DNA of 64,000 bases from NCBI GenBank assembly GCA_020636215.1, contig JACJYG010000006.1:1276047-1340046 (forward strand). The letters run 5' to 3'. The position numbers and the translations under genes are program-made. The first letter of the stretch is position 1, and the number at the start of each line of letters is the position of its first letter. This document shows, piece by piece, positions 10,650 to 18,694 of the stretch. The notes beneath the pieces are model-generated. The model did no database searches, was not told the origin of the DNA, and saw only the letters and a list, made by a program, of their open reading frames with translations. The DNA comes from Lewinellaceae bacterium (GTDB taxonomy: Bacteria > Bacteroidota > Bacteroidia > Chitinophagales > Saprospiraceae).

Positions 10650-10681
10650 GTAAGGGGATGACTTCCCGCTCATCCCCTTAC
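10650..10681. repeat. Perfect hairpin, 12-bp stem with 8-base loop (first of a pair)
   Basis: GTAAGGGGATGA pairs perfectly with TCATCCCCTTAC across CTTCCCGC. It is followed by TTTTC, so it could terminate the propeller transcript. The next hairpin, 16 bases downstream, has exactly the same stem and loop lengths but a different sequence. Confidence 0.7.
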
Positions 10682-10697
10682 TTTTCGGGGCTTCCAA

Positions 10698-10729
10698 TTT
10701 AGGAGGTGAACTAGAAGTCACCTCCTAAA
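10698..10729. repeat. Perfect hairpin, 12-bp stem with 8-base loop (second of a pair)
   Basis: TTTAGGAGGTGA pairs perfectly with TCACCTCCTAAA across ACTAGAAG. No T-run follows. A related GAGGTGA...TCACCTC pairing recurs near 31326-31359 in the fabF-rnc gap, so the sequence may belong to a repeat family. Confidence 0.7.
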
Positions 10730-11128
10730 AAGCTCACCATTCCTTAAGTTGACGCCATTACACTTCCAGTGGTCTCTTCACTTTGCCCCGATGGCTTATA
10801 CAAAGATTCCCCGCTGCATTACCGACTGGCGACATTAGATGCGAGTGCCCTTAGTTTATGTTAAGCAGGCAGAACATACGCCAGTCAGACTTGCTAATTC
10901 ACCCGTATCGGGACCCACTTGTCTACCCGGCGGTAGCCAGGTAGAGTCCCTCACGAACAAATAGGAATATTAATTCTTAACCTGCGCCACTAGAGGCCCG
11001 CGCTCCGGGCTTAAAAAACACGGGTTAGCGGGGCATTCCAGAGGGTATTTGTCACGACAGTAACCAAGTGGCGCTATCAGCGCCCCTGTTTTTCGCTGGC
11101 TTCTTCCAAATCAAAAAATCTAAGCACC

Positions 11129-12034
11129 ATGTTCCAAAACACCCTACTGTCCCTACTACTGTTGTCCTCCACTTTCCTCCTTGCCCAGCAGGAGCCCGAC
11201 ACCAGCCGTTTTTTTGAAATCGCCAACCCACATTACCTGCCCGGGCAGGGCCCGGCGGTGATGATCGATGCTTCGCATCACAATTTCCACACCCTCGACG
11301 GCCGCTACCGCGCTTTTGGCAATGTGCTGGAAGCGGATGGTTATCGCCTGTTTTCATTAGATACAGTATTTAGTGCGGAAAGCCTGAAGGAGGTGGGCAT
11401 ATTGGTGATCTCCAATCCATTGCATCCTTCCAATGAAGACGCCTGGGCTTTGCCAACGCCTTCGGCATTCACGGTGGAAGAAATTGCGGCAGTCCGGCAG
11501 TGGGTGGCGGAGGGCGGCAGCTTGTTCTTGATTGCGGACCATATGCCTTTTGCCGGGGCTGCCCATGATCTGGCTCGTGCATTTGGCTTCGAATACCTCA
11601 ATTGCTTTGCCCTGGACGGACGTCATCGCAGTGTGGAATATTTCACCCGGCAGGCGGGTACCTTGCGTAGCAATGAAATAACTGATGGCAATGCTTCCGG
11701 CGAAGATGTCGATTCCATAGTCACTTTTACCGGAAGCGCCTTTCTGATCCCCCCGACGGCGACACCTGTCATCGCCCTCGACGAACACTACACGCTCCTC
11801 TTGCCGCAGGAGGCCTGGGAATTCAATGATGATACACCTTTTGTGTCCGCAGCAGGCTATTATCAGTTGGCCTGCCGAACCTTTGGTAAAGGGAAAGTTT
11901 TCGTTTCTGGTGAAGCAGCCATGTTCAGCGCCCAACTGGCCGGCCCCAACCGTTTGCCGATGGGCATGAACAACCCGGCGGCCGGGCAGAATGTGCAGCT
12001 TCTGCTGAATATGCTGCATTGGCTGACAAACTGA
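11129..12034 (+). CDS. Exported DUF4350-like (GATase-fold) protein
   Basis: 301 residues with an N-terminal signal peptide (MFQNTLLSLLLLSSTFLLAQ). The body reads like a class I glutamine-amidotransferase/ThuA-like fold used as an ABC-associated or carbohydrate-binding domain: VMIDASHHNFHTLDGRY, LVISNPLHP, AVRQWVAEGGSLFLIADHMPFAG and a late GKGKVFVSGEAAMFSAQ. A catalytic Cys nucleophile is not evident, as is usual for DUF4350. It is probably periplasmic. It lies alone after the structured region and converges with the thioesterase gene, whose stop codon abuts its own. Confidence 0.65.
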   Translation: MFQNTLLSLLLLSSTFLLAQQEPDTSRFFEIANPHYLPGQGPAVMIDASHHNFHTLDGRYRAFGNVLEADGYRLFSLDTVFSAESLKEVGILVISNPLHPSNEDAWALPTPSAFTVEEIAAVRQWVAEGGSLFLIADHMPFAGAAHDLARAFGFEYLNCFALDGRHRSVEYFTRQAGTLRSNEITDGNASGEDVDSIVTFTGSAFLIPPTATPVIALDEHYTLLLPQEAWEFNDDTPFVSAAGYYQLACRTFGKGKVFVSGEAAMFSAQLAGPNRLPMGMNNPAAGQNVQLLLNMLHWLTN

Positions 12035-12457
12035 TCAAACCTCCCAATCGGTGCTTTTCCGGTAAACGACGCCTTTAAACAGGGCCACCATTTCGCCGTC
12101 CTGGTTTTTGACTTCAACCCGATATAGCCCGATGCGCTGGCTCAGGTGGTCTTCGGTAGCGGAAGCAGTAAGGATGTCGCCTTCGCGGAGGGGAAGCGTA
12201 TGGGAGATAGAGGTTTCAACACTAACGGCATGTTTGCCACGGGAGTTGGAAGCAAAGGCCAGGGCGCTGTCAGCCAGGCTGAAGGTAATGCCACCGTGGG
12301 CAATACTAAAGCCGTTGAGCATTTCGCGCCGTACCTTCATGCGCAACACACAGCGGCCGGGGCTAACCTCCTGGCGTTCGATCCCAAGCCACTGGCTGAA
12401 AGGGTCATTGTCGAACATCTGGCTGACGATGCGGCGGGCTTTTTCTTCAGGCGACAT
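12035..12457 (-). CDS. Hotdog-fold acyl-CoA thioesterase, PaaI type
   Basis: 140 residues, the usual length for PaaI. The motif NGFSIAHGGITFSLADSALAFASNS is close to the PaaI active-site helix, with HGG and the following Asp that position water for thioester hydrolysis. The end KNQDGEMVALFKGVVYRK matches the last strand of the fold. PaaI hydrolyses (hydroxy)phenylacetyl-CoA to release trapped CoA during phenylacetate breakdown. No other paa genes are nearby, so it may act more generally on aromatic acyl-CoA. The ATG at 12457 is the first Met in frame. Confidence 0.85.
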   Translation of the reverse strand: MSPEEKARRIVSQMFDNDPFSQWLGIERQEVSPGRCVLRMKVRREMLNGFSIAHGGITFSLADSALAFASNSRGKHAVSVETSISHTLPLREGDILTASATEDHLSQRIGLYRVEVKNQDGEMVALFKGVVYRKSTDWEV

Positions 12458-12797
12458 AAATATTGGGTTGAAATGTTACAAATCTCTGGAATCCGGGAAA
12501 AAGAAGGCAAGCTTTTGTCAAAAAACAAAAAGCCATCCTCCAAACGGGCGCTCTTAGAGCGCTTACCTTGACAATTTAACCGAAATGGGCGTACTTGTGA
12601 GCTAATTCCGCAATATTCCCTATCTTGGGATGGAATAAAATCTGGTATTATTCAGGCAGCGCATTCCCCGGTAATCGGGTCTAAATGACAGAGGCTGAGT
12701 TGAAAACACCCTGCGCGCCTGGCAATTTAACGTTCGTCCCGGCTTGCATTTTGGGGAAGGAAAAGTGGTGTGAGCCGAACGGATCAATTGCATTCCT
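12458..12797. other. Divergent upstream region of thioesterase and sigma factor
   Basis: No gene is seen. A short palindrome GCGCTC-TTA-GAGCGC (12548-12562) lies about 90 bases upstream of the thioesterase start and could be an operator or a stable hairpin. No clear TAnnTTTG box was found for the sigma factor. Confidence 0.3.
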
Positions 12798-13334
12798 GTG
12801 ACGGAAAGAGAACTGATCAAAGGCTGTATCAGGGAGGACCGACAATGCCAACAGGAATTGTTCAGTCGCTACGCTGGTAAAATGTTGGGGGTATGCCTGC
12901 GGTATACCCGCCATGAGATGGAAGCCGAAGACATTCTACAGGATGCTTTTATCAAGGTTTTCGATCATATCGATAAGTTCGAATTCAAAGGCTCTTTCGA
13001 AGGTTGGATTCGGCGGATCGTTATAAACACTGCCCTCAAGAACTACAGCAAAAAAAGCTTTAGACACGAGCAGATCGGGTTGGAAAGCCAGCCTGAATTA
13101 CCCATGGAACCGGATATTTACGCACATCTTCAGGAAGAGGAATTGCTCCGCCTTATTGCCCGCTTGCCGGATGGTTACCGTATCGTTTTCAACCTTTACG
13201 CGATTGAAGGGTACAACCATAAGGAAATAGCAGATCTGCTGGGCATACAGGAGAGTACTTCCCGCTCACAGTTAGTAAAAGCCAGGAAGATGTTGCAGGT
13301 TATGATCATCGATTTGCAAAAGATCGCGGTATGA
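12798..13334 (+). CDS. ECF sigma factor (RNA polymerase sigma-70 family)
   Basis: 178 residues. Region 2 is clear: YAGKMLGVCLRYTRHEMEAEDILQDAFIKVF with the DILQDAF core, then SFEGWIRRIVINTALK. Region 4 is LPDGYRIVFNLYAIEGYNHKEIADLLGIQESTSRSQLVKARKML, a helix-turn-helix for the -35-like element. The start is a GTG at 12798; no in-frame ATG lies nearer the conserved region. The stop overlaps the next start by four bases (ATGA), so translation is coupled to a membrane protein that is the probable regulator. A second paralogous sigma/regulator pair follows at 14797. Confidence 0.9.
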   Translation: MTERELIKGCIREDRQCQQELFSRYAGKMLGVCLRYTRHEMEAEDILQDAFIKVFDHIDKFEFKGSFEGWIRRIVINTALKNYSKKSFRHEQIGLESQPELPMEPDIYAHLQEEELLRLIARLPDGYRIVFNLYAIEGYNHKEIADLLGIQESTSRSQLVKARKMLQVMIIDLQKIAV

Positions 13335-14662
13335 ACAAGCACTACCCCTTGGATGAGGCGTTTCGGAAAAAGTTGAGGGACTTTGCCCCCGAGCCGCCGA
13401 TGCATCTGTGGGAACAAATAGAACAAGAACGAAACTGGAGGCACCGTTTCCTGAACAAGGCCCGGCAGCATCAGCCTCTGGTTGTCCTCGGCGGAGCGAT
13501 CTTACTGGTTGGCCTAAGTTGGCTGGCCTGGCCCATCCAGCCGCCCGTGCTCCAGAGTTTTCCCGTACCCTTGTCTACCGCTGTTGCTTCTCTCGCTCCT
13601 CCTGAAAAAGAATCTGTTTCAACACTTCCCCGTTTACAAAATACCGCTCCCCCCCTCATTAACCAAAATGGTTCGCCGGCTCTGGCCTCCAATATAATAA
13701 AGCCTATCGCCTTGCCGGGTACAAACACTTCATCAGAAGTAACGGCAGGGATAAACGCCGAAGCCTTTCCAGCGGAAGGCCAGATGAGCCAAGAGCAGCA
13801 AACTGTAGCCTTCTCGTTGCCGGAAGTGCGCCCGTTCCGGGACCCCCTCCCTCCGGTATTGCCTACTTTGATGGAGCAGGAAACTGAAAAAGAGCCCGGC
13901 CTACTCAAAAACTTGTTCTCTCCCGAACCCAAGTGCGCCGAGTTTGGCCATGGCGTCTGGAGCTTCTACCTGGATGCGCTGGCCTCCCCCGACCTCTCCA
14001 TCCGCCAAATGCAACCCCGCAACCCGGAGTATGAAGAGTACGTCCAATCCCGCCGCGAAACGGAATCCAATATGTTGGCCTTTAGCGGCGCCCTGCGTTT
14101 GTCGATGGTCTCAGATAAAGGGCTGGCGGTTCGCACCGGGATCAACTACTCCCAGATCAATGAAAAATTTACTTACTTCAGCGGAAGTGAAGAGATCATC
14201 CAATATATTAACCGCTATGATCAGGATGGCAACGTCATCGGTACGGATACCCTGATCGAAGTGGGCGCCCGGCATAAGGTCACTCACAACCAGTACCGCA
14301 TGCTCGATATCCCATTTCTGCTAGGCTATGAGATCGGCAAAGGAAGACTGGGCGTTTCTCTTAATGGCGGCGCCTACCTCAACCTGTTGTTCCGGCAGAA
14401 AGGAGACTTTCTCTCCCCACAGGACCTGCGCCCAGTCAGCTTCGATTCCGGCAATCCCGATGCGTATCCTGCCTTCAAACAGCAGGTGGGCCTGGGATGG
14501 TACGGCAGCATCGGTTTCGCTTACCGAACCAGCGGCAACCTTCAGATCGTGCTGGAACCCCACTTTAAAATATTCCCCAAATCCGTTACCCGCGACCAGT
14601 ACGCCGTCACCCAGCGTTATATGAGCACGGGCCTGTTCATCGGCCTTCGACAGCAGCTTTGA
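13331..14662 (+). CDS. Single-pass membrane protein with C-terminal beta-barrel-like domain; probable sigma regulator
   Basis: 443 residues in three parts. The first is a short cytoplasmic stretch (1-48) with an amphipathic helix (FRKKLRDFAPEPPMHLWEQI), like the sigma-binding ends of small anti-sigma factors. Next is one membrane helix at about 50-68 (PLVVLGGAILLVGLSWLAW), then a Pro/Ser-rich linker to about residue 200. The last part is a 220-residue domain rich in alternating aromatic and polar strands (SGALRLSMVSDKGLAVRTGINYSQI..., LDIPFLLGYEIG..., ending TGLFIGLRQQL), typical of Bacteroidota outer-membrane beta-barrels. It overlaps the sigma gene by ATGA. The architecture would place the N-terminus in the cytoplasm and the C-terminus in the outer membrane. 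The functional call is inference. Confidence 0.6.
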   Translation: MNKHYPLDEAFRKKLRDFAPEPPMHLWEQIEQERNWRHRFLNKARQHQPLVVLGGAILLVGLSWLAWPIQPPVLQSFPVPLSTAVASLAPPEKESVSTLPRLQNTAPPLINQNGSPALASNIIKPIALPGTNTSSEVTAGINAEAFPAEGQMSQEQQTVAFSLPEVRPFRDPLPPVLPTLMEQETEKEPGLLKNLFSPEPKCAEFGHGVWSFYLDALASPDLSIRQMQPRNPEYEEYVQSRRETESNMLAFSGALRLSMVSDKGLAVRTGINYSQINEKFTYFSGSEEIIQYINRYDQDGNVIGTDTLIEVGARHKVTHNQYRMLDIPFLLGYEIGKGRLGVSLNGGAYLNLLFRQKGDFLSPQDLRPVSFDSGNPDAYPAFKQQVGLGWYGSIGFAYRTSGNLQIVLEPHFKIFPKSVTRDQYAVTQRYMSTGLFIGLRQQL

Positions 14663-14796
14663 GTTGCAGTTTTCTGCTTTTGGGTTACCTGTTTGGCAGC
14701 CATTCTCTCAACAACTAATAAACTAATACCTACTTCATCCAACCGGGGTGCAACCTCTGTGCGAAGCAATTGTCCCTAGGGTTAGAAGTTGAAGTT

Positions 14797-15405
14797 ATGT
14801 CTGTGCTGAAGCCATCACCCGATGTAGAATACAATCACCTGAAATTGGATTACGCAAGCACACACCAGGACATCGTCGAAAAATGCAAGCGCGGCAACCG
14901 GCGAGCCCAGTTTGAGCTGTATCGCCTGTATTCCAGAGCGATGTTTAACGTGTGTCTGCGCATGGTCCGCCAGGAGCAGGACGCAGAGGATCTGTTGCAG
15001 AATTCCTTTGTCGACGTGTTTACCAAGCTACACACCTTCCGGTATCAATCTTCGGTAGGGGCCTGGATAAAACGGATCGTCGTCAATAACTGCATCAACC
15101 ATCTGAAACGGAACCAGCTCTTTCTGGAAGAGCTTCAGGAGCATCATGCCGACATCTCAGCGGAAGAACGGGAAGAACCCATAATGGAACTACACCTAAG
15201 TGTCAATTTAGTTAAGAGTGCAATGGAATGCCTGCCGGAAGGATATCGGGTAGTGTTTTCCCTGTATCTTCTGGAAGGCTATGACCATAAGGAAATCGCC
15301 GATATCCTGGATATTTCCGAGGCCACTTCCAAATCGCAGTTTAGCCGCGCCAGGAAAAAGCTTAAAGAAATTATTCAATCGGAAAAATTAACATCAAATT
15401 ATTAA
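14797..15405 (+). CDS. ECF sigma factor (second paralogue)
   Basis: About 202 residues from ATG 14797; an upstream in-frame TTG at 14770 would add nine residues. Region 2: YRLYSRAMFNVCLRMVRQEQDAEDLLQNSFVDVFTKL, then SVGAWIKRIVVNNCINHLKRNQ. Region 4: LPEGYRVVFSLYLLEGYDHKEIADILDISEATSKSQFSRARKKL. It is strongly similar to the sigma factor at 12798, which suggests duplication. Five bases separate it from the following one-helix membrane protein, the likely anti-sigma partner. Confidence 0.9.
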   Translation: MSVLKPSPDVEYNHLKLDYASTHQDIVEKCKRGNRRAQFELYRLYSRAMFNVCLRMVRQEQDAEDLLQNSFVDVFTKLHTFRYQSSVGAWIKRIVVNNCINHLKRNQLFLEELQEHHADISAEEREEPIMELHLSVNLVKSAMECLPEGYRVVFSLYLLEGYDHKEIADILDISEATSKSQFSRARKKLKEIIQSEKLTSNY

Positions 15406-15410
15406 CAACA

Positions 15411-15962
15411 ATGCAGCGCGACCATCTTGAGCAGTTTGTTTTGGACAACAGGGAAGCCTTCGATGATGCTATTCCCGGCCTGCAGGTGTGGGGGGGTATC
15501 ACCCGGGAGCTGGACAAACGCCGGCGCCGGCGCCTTATCGCATGGCGGATTACACAGATAGCCGCCGCTATTTCTATATTATTGGTTTGCGGAGCTCTGC
15601 TGGGAGAATATGCCTTCAACTTGCGTGGCCGGCAAACCGCTTCGCTCGAACAGATCGCTCCACACTACGCTGAACTGGAAGCTTATTACCAGAAACAGAT
15701 ACAGCAGCGGTCTACTCAGTTGGCGTCCTATTCCTACGATGCATCGGTGGAACGGGACCTGTCGCAACTAGACAAAGCCATGCAGGAATTGAGGGAAGAG
15801 CTGGCCCATGCGCCCAAAGGCAGTGAAGAAGAGATCATCGAGAATCTGATCAAAAACTACAAGGCTAAAGCCGCTATTTTAGAACGAGTGCTGGATCGCC
15901 TGAAAACAGCAGAACCCGGCGAAGAACAACCAGAAGAAGAACATGAGCAAGTTAGTATTTAG
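15411..15962 (+). CDS. One-helix membrane protein, probable anti-sigma factor
   Basis: 183 residues with an N-terminal cytoplasmic stretch (LEQFVLDNREAFDDAIPGLQVWGGI), a basic stop-transfer patch (DKRRRRRLIAWR) and one membrane helix at about 46-66 (ITQIAAAISILLVCGALLGEY). A long charged helix, probably coiled coil (about 80-170), ends in a Glu-rich tail. The order of cytoplasmic peptide, membrane helix and periplasmic domain directly after an ECF sigma gene fits an anti-sigma factor. There is no zinc-binding HxxxCxxC motif, so it is not of the ZAS class. Its 3' end overlaps the next gene by 20 bases. Confidence 0.6.
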   Translation: MQRDHLEQFVLDNREAFDDAIPGLQVWGGITRELDKRRRRRLIAWRITQIAAAISILLVCGALLGEYAFNLRGRQTASLEQIAPHYAELEAYYQKQIQQRSTQLASYSYDASVERDLSQLDKAMQELREELAHAPKGSEEEIIENLIKNYKAKAAILERVLDRLKTAEPGEEQPEEEHEQVSI

Positions 15963-17067
15963 GCTTATCGCCCTACTTCTTTTGACCGCCCTGGCCCACA
16001 TACCGGCTTATACGTCGGATTGCTGGGAGTATTCAAAAATAATCAAGAAAGAGTTTCCCATTTCGGCCCGGGGCGCGGTGAGCCTCAGCAATAAATTTGG
16101 AAAAATAGAAGTACAGGCATGGGATGGGCAGCGGGTGAAAATAGAATCCATCATCCTGGTTCGTGCTTCCGGCGAAGCAGCCGCCCAGCGCGTATTCAAC
16201 CGCATAAATGTGCTCATCAATAATGGGCCGGAGTCTGTGAATGCCGAAACCACTATTGCACCACAAAAAAGAGATTGGTGGGATTGGGGCGTTGAAGAGG
16301 AGGAGGATTTCTCTATTTCCTATAAGGTGTTTATGCCGCCCGGCGCCAAATTGATAGCCCGGAACAAATATGGCGACCTCTTCGTTTCCGGAATCAAAGG
16401 ACGCGCGGAACTGTCCGTTCGCTATGGCCATCTCAGTGTGGAAGGGCTTTTTTCTGATAGTGAGATCACCCTCGAATACGGTAGTGGTATGATCGAAAAA
16501 GCCGGACGACTGAATGTTAACCTGGAACGTGCCCGCCTCATTGTTGAAGATGTGCGGCTGCTGACAATGAATAGCCGCTACTCCGTCGTCCAAATGAATA
16601 GGGTAGCGGAATCGATTACCACTACTAAATACGATACTTATGATGTGGATGAAGCCGGCAGATTCGCCAATACCGGCGAGTTCGACCAAATCTACATCAA
16701 GTCGGCCCTCGAAGTATCAGTGGACAGCCGGCTCACGCAGTTGAATGTCGGCAAAGTAGCAGATAAGCTGCGCCTGCACATCGATAGCAGTGGCGTTCGG
16801 GTCATTGCAGTGGGCCGCAATTTTAAAGAAGTAGACCTGGCCGGCAAGTTCACAGACTTTCAAATTGGGATCGAGGAAGGCGCTGCCTATCAGATGAATG
16901 CCGTGGCAGATTATGCAGGCATCCGTTATCCCCGCAATTTCAGAGTCCTTGTAGAAAAAGAACATGGGGCTAATCATGAAGTACAAGGCCAGGCCGGCGA
17001 GGGGAGGGCGCCTCGTGTCTTGCGCGCCCGCCTGAGTTACGGCGCTTTGAGGGTTGGCGAAGAATAA
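15943..17067 (+). CDS. DUF4097-type exported beta-helix (putative adhesin-like) protein
   Basis: 374 residues with a signal peptide (KLVFRLIALLLLTALAHIPA). After KKEFPISARGAVSLSNKFGKIEVQAWDGQRV the chain has repeated short strands with Gly-Asp turns (IARNKYGDLFVSGIKGRAELSVRYGHLSVEG), the pattern of DUF4097/DUF2807 right-handed beta-helix proteins. It overlaps the putative anti-sigma gene by 20 bases, so it is probably the third member of a sigma/anti-sigma/effector operon and may be an envelope sensor or output. Ligand unknown. Confidence 0.65.
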   Translation: MSKLVFRLIALLLLTALAHIPAYTSDCWEYSKIIKKEFPISARGAVSLSNKFGKIEVQAWDGQRVKIESIILVRASGEAAAQRVFNRINVLINNGPESVNAETTIAPQKRDWWDWGVEEEEDFSISYKVFMPPGAKLIARNKYGDLFVSGIKGRAELSVRYGHLSVEGLFSDSEITLEYGSGMIEKAGRLNVNLERARLIVEDVRLLTMNSRYSVVQMNRVAESITTTKYDTYDVDEAGRFANTGEFDQIYIKSALEVSVDSRLTQLNVGKVADKLRLHIDSSGVRVIAVGRNFKEVDLAGKFTDFQIGIEEGAAYQMNAVADYAGIRYPRNFRVLVEKEHGANHEVQGQAGEGRAPRVLRARLSYGALRVGEE

Positions 17068-17122
17068 TCTGGATCAATTAATGGCTTCATACTAATCCAA
17101 TTTATTTGAATTGCAAAGCTTG

Positions 17123-17161
17123 GCTCCGGTTGAATTAAGTTTCGGCCGGAGCTGCTTTTTT
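17123..17161 (+). terminator. Rho-independent terminator of the second sigma operon
   Basis: GCTCCGG (17123-17129) pairs with CCGGAGC (17146-17152), followed by TG and a run of C-TTTTTT. It lies 55 bases after the DUF4097 gene stop. Confidence 0.75.
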
Positions 17162-17199
17162 GTTATATTGGCGGAGCCACAATAGCATAATCATCGCCT

Positions 17200-18606
17200 A
17201 TGAAAATTCAGTTTTGCGGCGCCGCCCGCGAAGTAACGGGAAGCGCCCACCTGATCACCCTGCAAGATGGGTTTAAAATACTGCTGGACTGCGGCCTGTA
17301 TCAAGGCAACTCGGAAAACATGAAAGGCTTTAATGAAGCCTGGTATTTCAAACCGGAAGAAGTAGATGTCCTCGTACTGTCACACGCCCATATTGACCAT
17401 AGCGGCCGGATACCCAAATTGGTGAAGGATGGCTTCCAGGGGGCGATCCATTGCACCCATGCTACCCGAAGCCTTTGTGCAATTATGCTGGTCGACAGCG
17501 CCAAAATACAGGAAATGGATGCCGGCTATTATAATAAACGGCAACTTAAACATGGCCACCGCGACAAACTGCGTGAGCCCCTCTATACTTCAAAGGATGT
17601 GGAAAAGGCCTGGAACCTCTTTGAGGGCCATGGGTACGATCGGTGGTTCCGCATCCACAAAGATGTAGAGGTGTTGTACCGCGACGCTGGCCACATCCTG
17701 GGCAGCGCCAGTGTCACCCTTCGCATTCAGGAGAATGGCCGTACCATTCATTTTGGATTTACCGGGGATGTCGGCCGGCCTAACCGCCCCATCCTGCGCG
17801 ATCCCAACCCTATGCCAGAGGTAGATTACCTGATCTGCGAATCGACCTACGGCGACCGTGACCACGAAGAAGCGCCCAATGAAGGCCGGCGTTTTTTAAA
17901 TATTATCAGGGAAACCTGCGTCGAAAAACGGGGAAAACTTATCATTCCGGCCTTTAGTGTAGGCCGCACCCAGGAGATCGTTTATATGCTGGACCAACTG
18001 GAAACAGCCGGCCAGTTGCCCCATCATATCCCCGTCTATGTCGACAGCCCTCTGGCCGTCAACGCCACGACCATTTTCGGCGCGCATCCGGAGTGCTTCG
18101 ATGACGAGCTCAACGAATACCTGCTTACCGATGATAACCCATTCGGTTTCAACGGCCTGACTTATGTGCGGAATGTGGAGTTGTCCAAGAAATTGAATAC
18201 ATCCAAAGAGCCTTGCATTATCATCAGTTCATCGGGCATGATGAACGCAGGCAGGGTCAAGCACCACCTTTTTCACAATATCGATAATCCGGCCAATACC
18301 TTTCTCATCGTAGGCTACTGTGCGCCCGATACACCGGGTGGAGCTTTGCGAGACGGCGCCCAACACCTCCGGGTTTTTGGCGAGGAAAAGGCCGTCAGGG
18401 CCAGAGTGGAAATCATGGACTCTTTTTCCGCTCATGCCGACCGGCATGAACTGGCAGGCTTTTTAGCCAATCAAAAAGGAAAACTGAAACAACTATTTCT
18501 GGTGCATGGAACGATCGACCGACAGGAAGCTTTCCGGGAATTACTGCATGGCAAGGGATTTGGGCAAATAGAAATTCCTGAACTGGCCCAGGTATATGAT
18601 TTGTAA
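17200..18606 (+). CDS. Metallo-beta-lactamase/beta-CASP RNA-processing nuclease
   Basis: 468 residues. The MBL core includes motif 2 LSHAHIDHSGRIPKL (HxHxDH), RDAGHILGSASV (motif 3 His) and FTGDVGRPNRPIL (motif 4 Asp). The beta-CASP domain carries CESTYGDRDH (motif A), VGRTQEIVYML, SSSGMMNAGRVKHHL (motif B) and SFSAHADRHEL (motif C His). This matches the YSH1/CPSF73-like bacterial family of zinc-dependent RNA endo/exonucleases. All metal ligands are visible, so it should be active in the cytoplasm. It forms a single-gene unit between a terminator upstream and a strong bidirectional hairpin downstream. Confidence 0.92.
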   Translation: MKIQFCGAAREVTGSAHLITLQDGFKILLDCGLYQGNSENMKGFNEAWYFKPEEVDVLVLSHAHIDHSGRIPKLVKDGFQGAIHCTHATRSLCAIMLVDSAKIQEMDAGYYNKRQLKHGHRDKLREPLYTSKDVEKAWNLFEGHGYDRWFRIHKDVEVLYRDAGHILGSASVTLRIQENGRTIHFGFTGDVGRPNRPILRDPNPMPEVDYLICESTYGDRDHEEAPNEGRRFLNIIRETCVEKRGKLIIPAFSVGRTQEIVYMLDQLETAGQLPHHIPVYVDSPLAVNATTIFGAHPECFDDELNEYLLTDDNPFGFNGLTYVRNVELSKKLNTSKEPCIIISSSGMMNAGRVKHHLFHNIDNPANTFLIVGYCAPDTPGGALRDGAQHLRVFGEEKAVRARVEIMDSFSAHADRHELAGFLANQKGKLKQLFLVHGTIDRQEAFRELLHGKGFGQIEIPELAQVYDL

Positions 18607-18648
18607 ACCTGCCACGACGTATAGGAGGCAATAACGGAGGAATGGAAA

Positions 18649-18686
18649 ACGAAGGGGTTCTGGCAATACTGCCGGAACCCCTTCGT
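18649..18686. terminator. Bidirectional terminator hairpin
   Basis: A 17-bp stem (one T-G wobble), ACGAAGGGGTTCTGGCA with TGCCGGAACCCCTTCGT, around a four-base ATAC loop. It sits between the convergent beta-CASP nuclease and the minus-strand gene at 18695. Confidence 0.75.
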
Positions 18687-18694
18687 AAACAGGC

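Larger units (their letters stand above)
10557..11128. other. 570-base non-coding, highly structured region
   Basis: No convincing gene is seen on either strand: frames are short and stop-rich. The stretch holds the GGCAGTA repeat tail, two perfect hairpins of identical geometry (10650-10681, 10698-10729), a long-range pairing GACTGGCG (10824-10831) with CGCCAGTC (10879-10886), a CTACC-CGGC-GGTAG hairpin near 10923-10936, and a GCCCG-CGCTC-CGGGC hairpin near 10996-11010 followed by TTAAAAAA. The density of pairing suggests a structured RNA or the decayed remains of a mobile element such as an intron. I could not match it to RNase P RNA, tmRNA, 6S RNA or a group II intron domain V. Confidence 0.4.

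Noticed and set aside
10557..11128. RNase P RNA, tmRNA, 6S RNA or group II intron
   Set aside because: I could not find the conserved cores (for example GAGGAAAGUCC, a tag reading frame, or the domain V GAAA hairpin). Left as an unidentified structured region.
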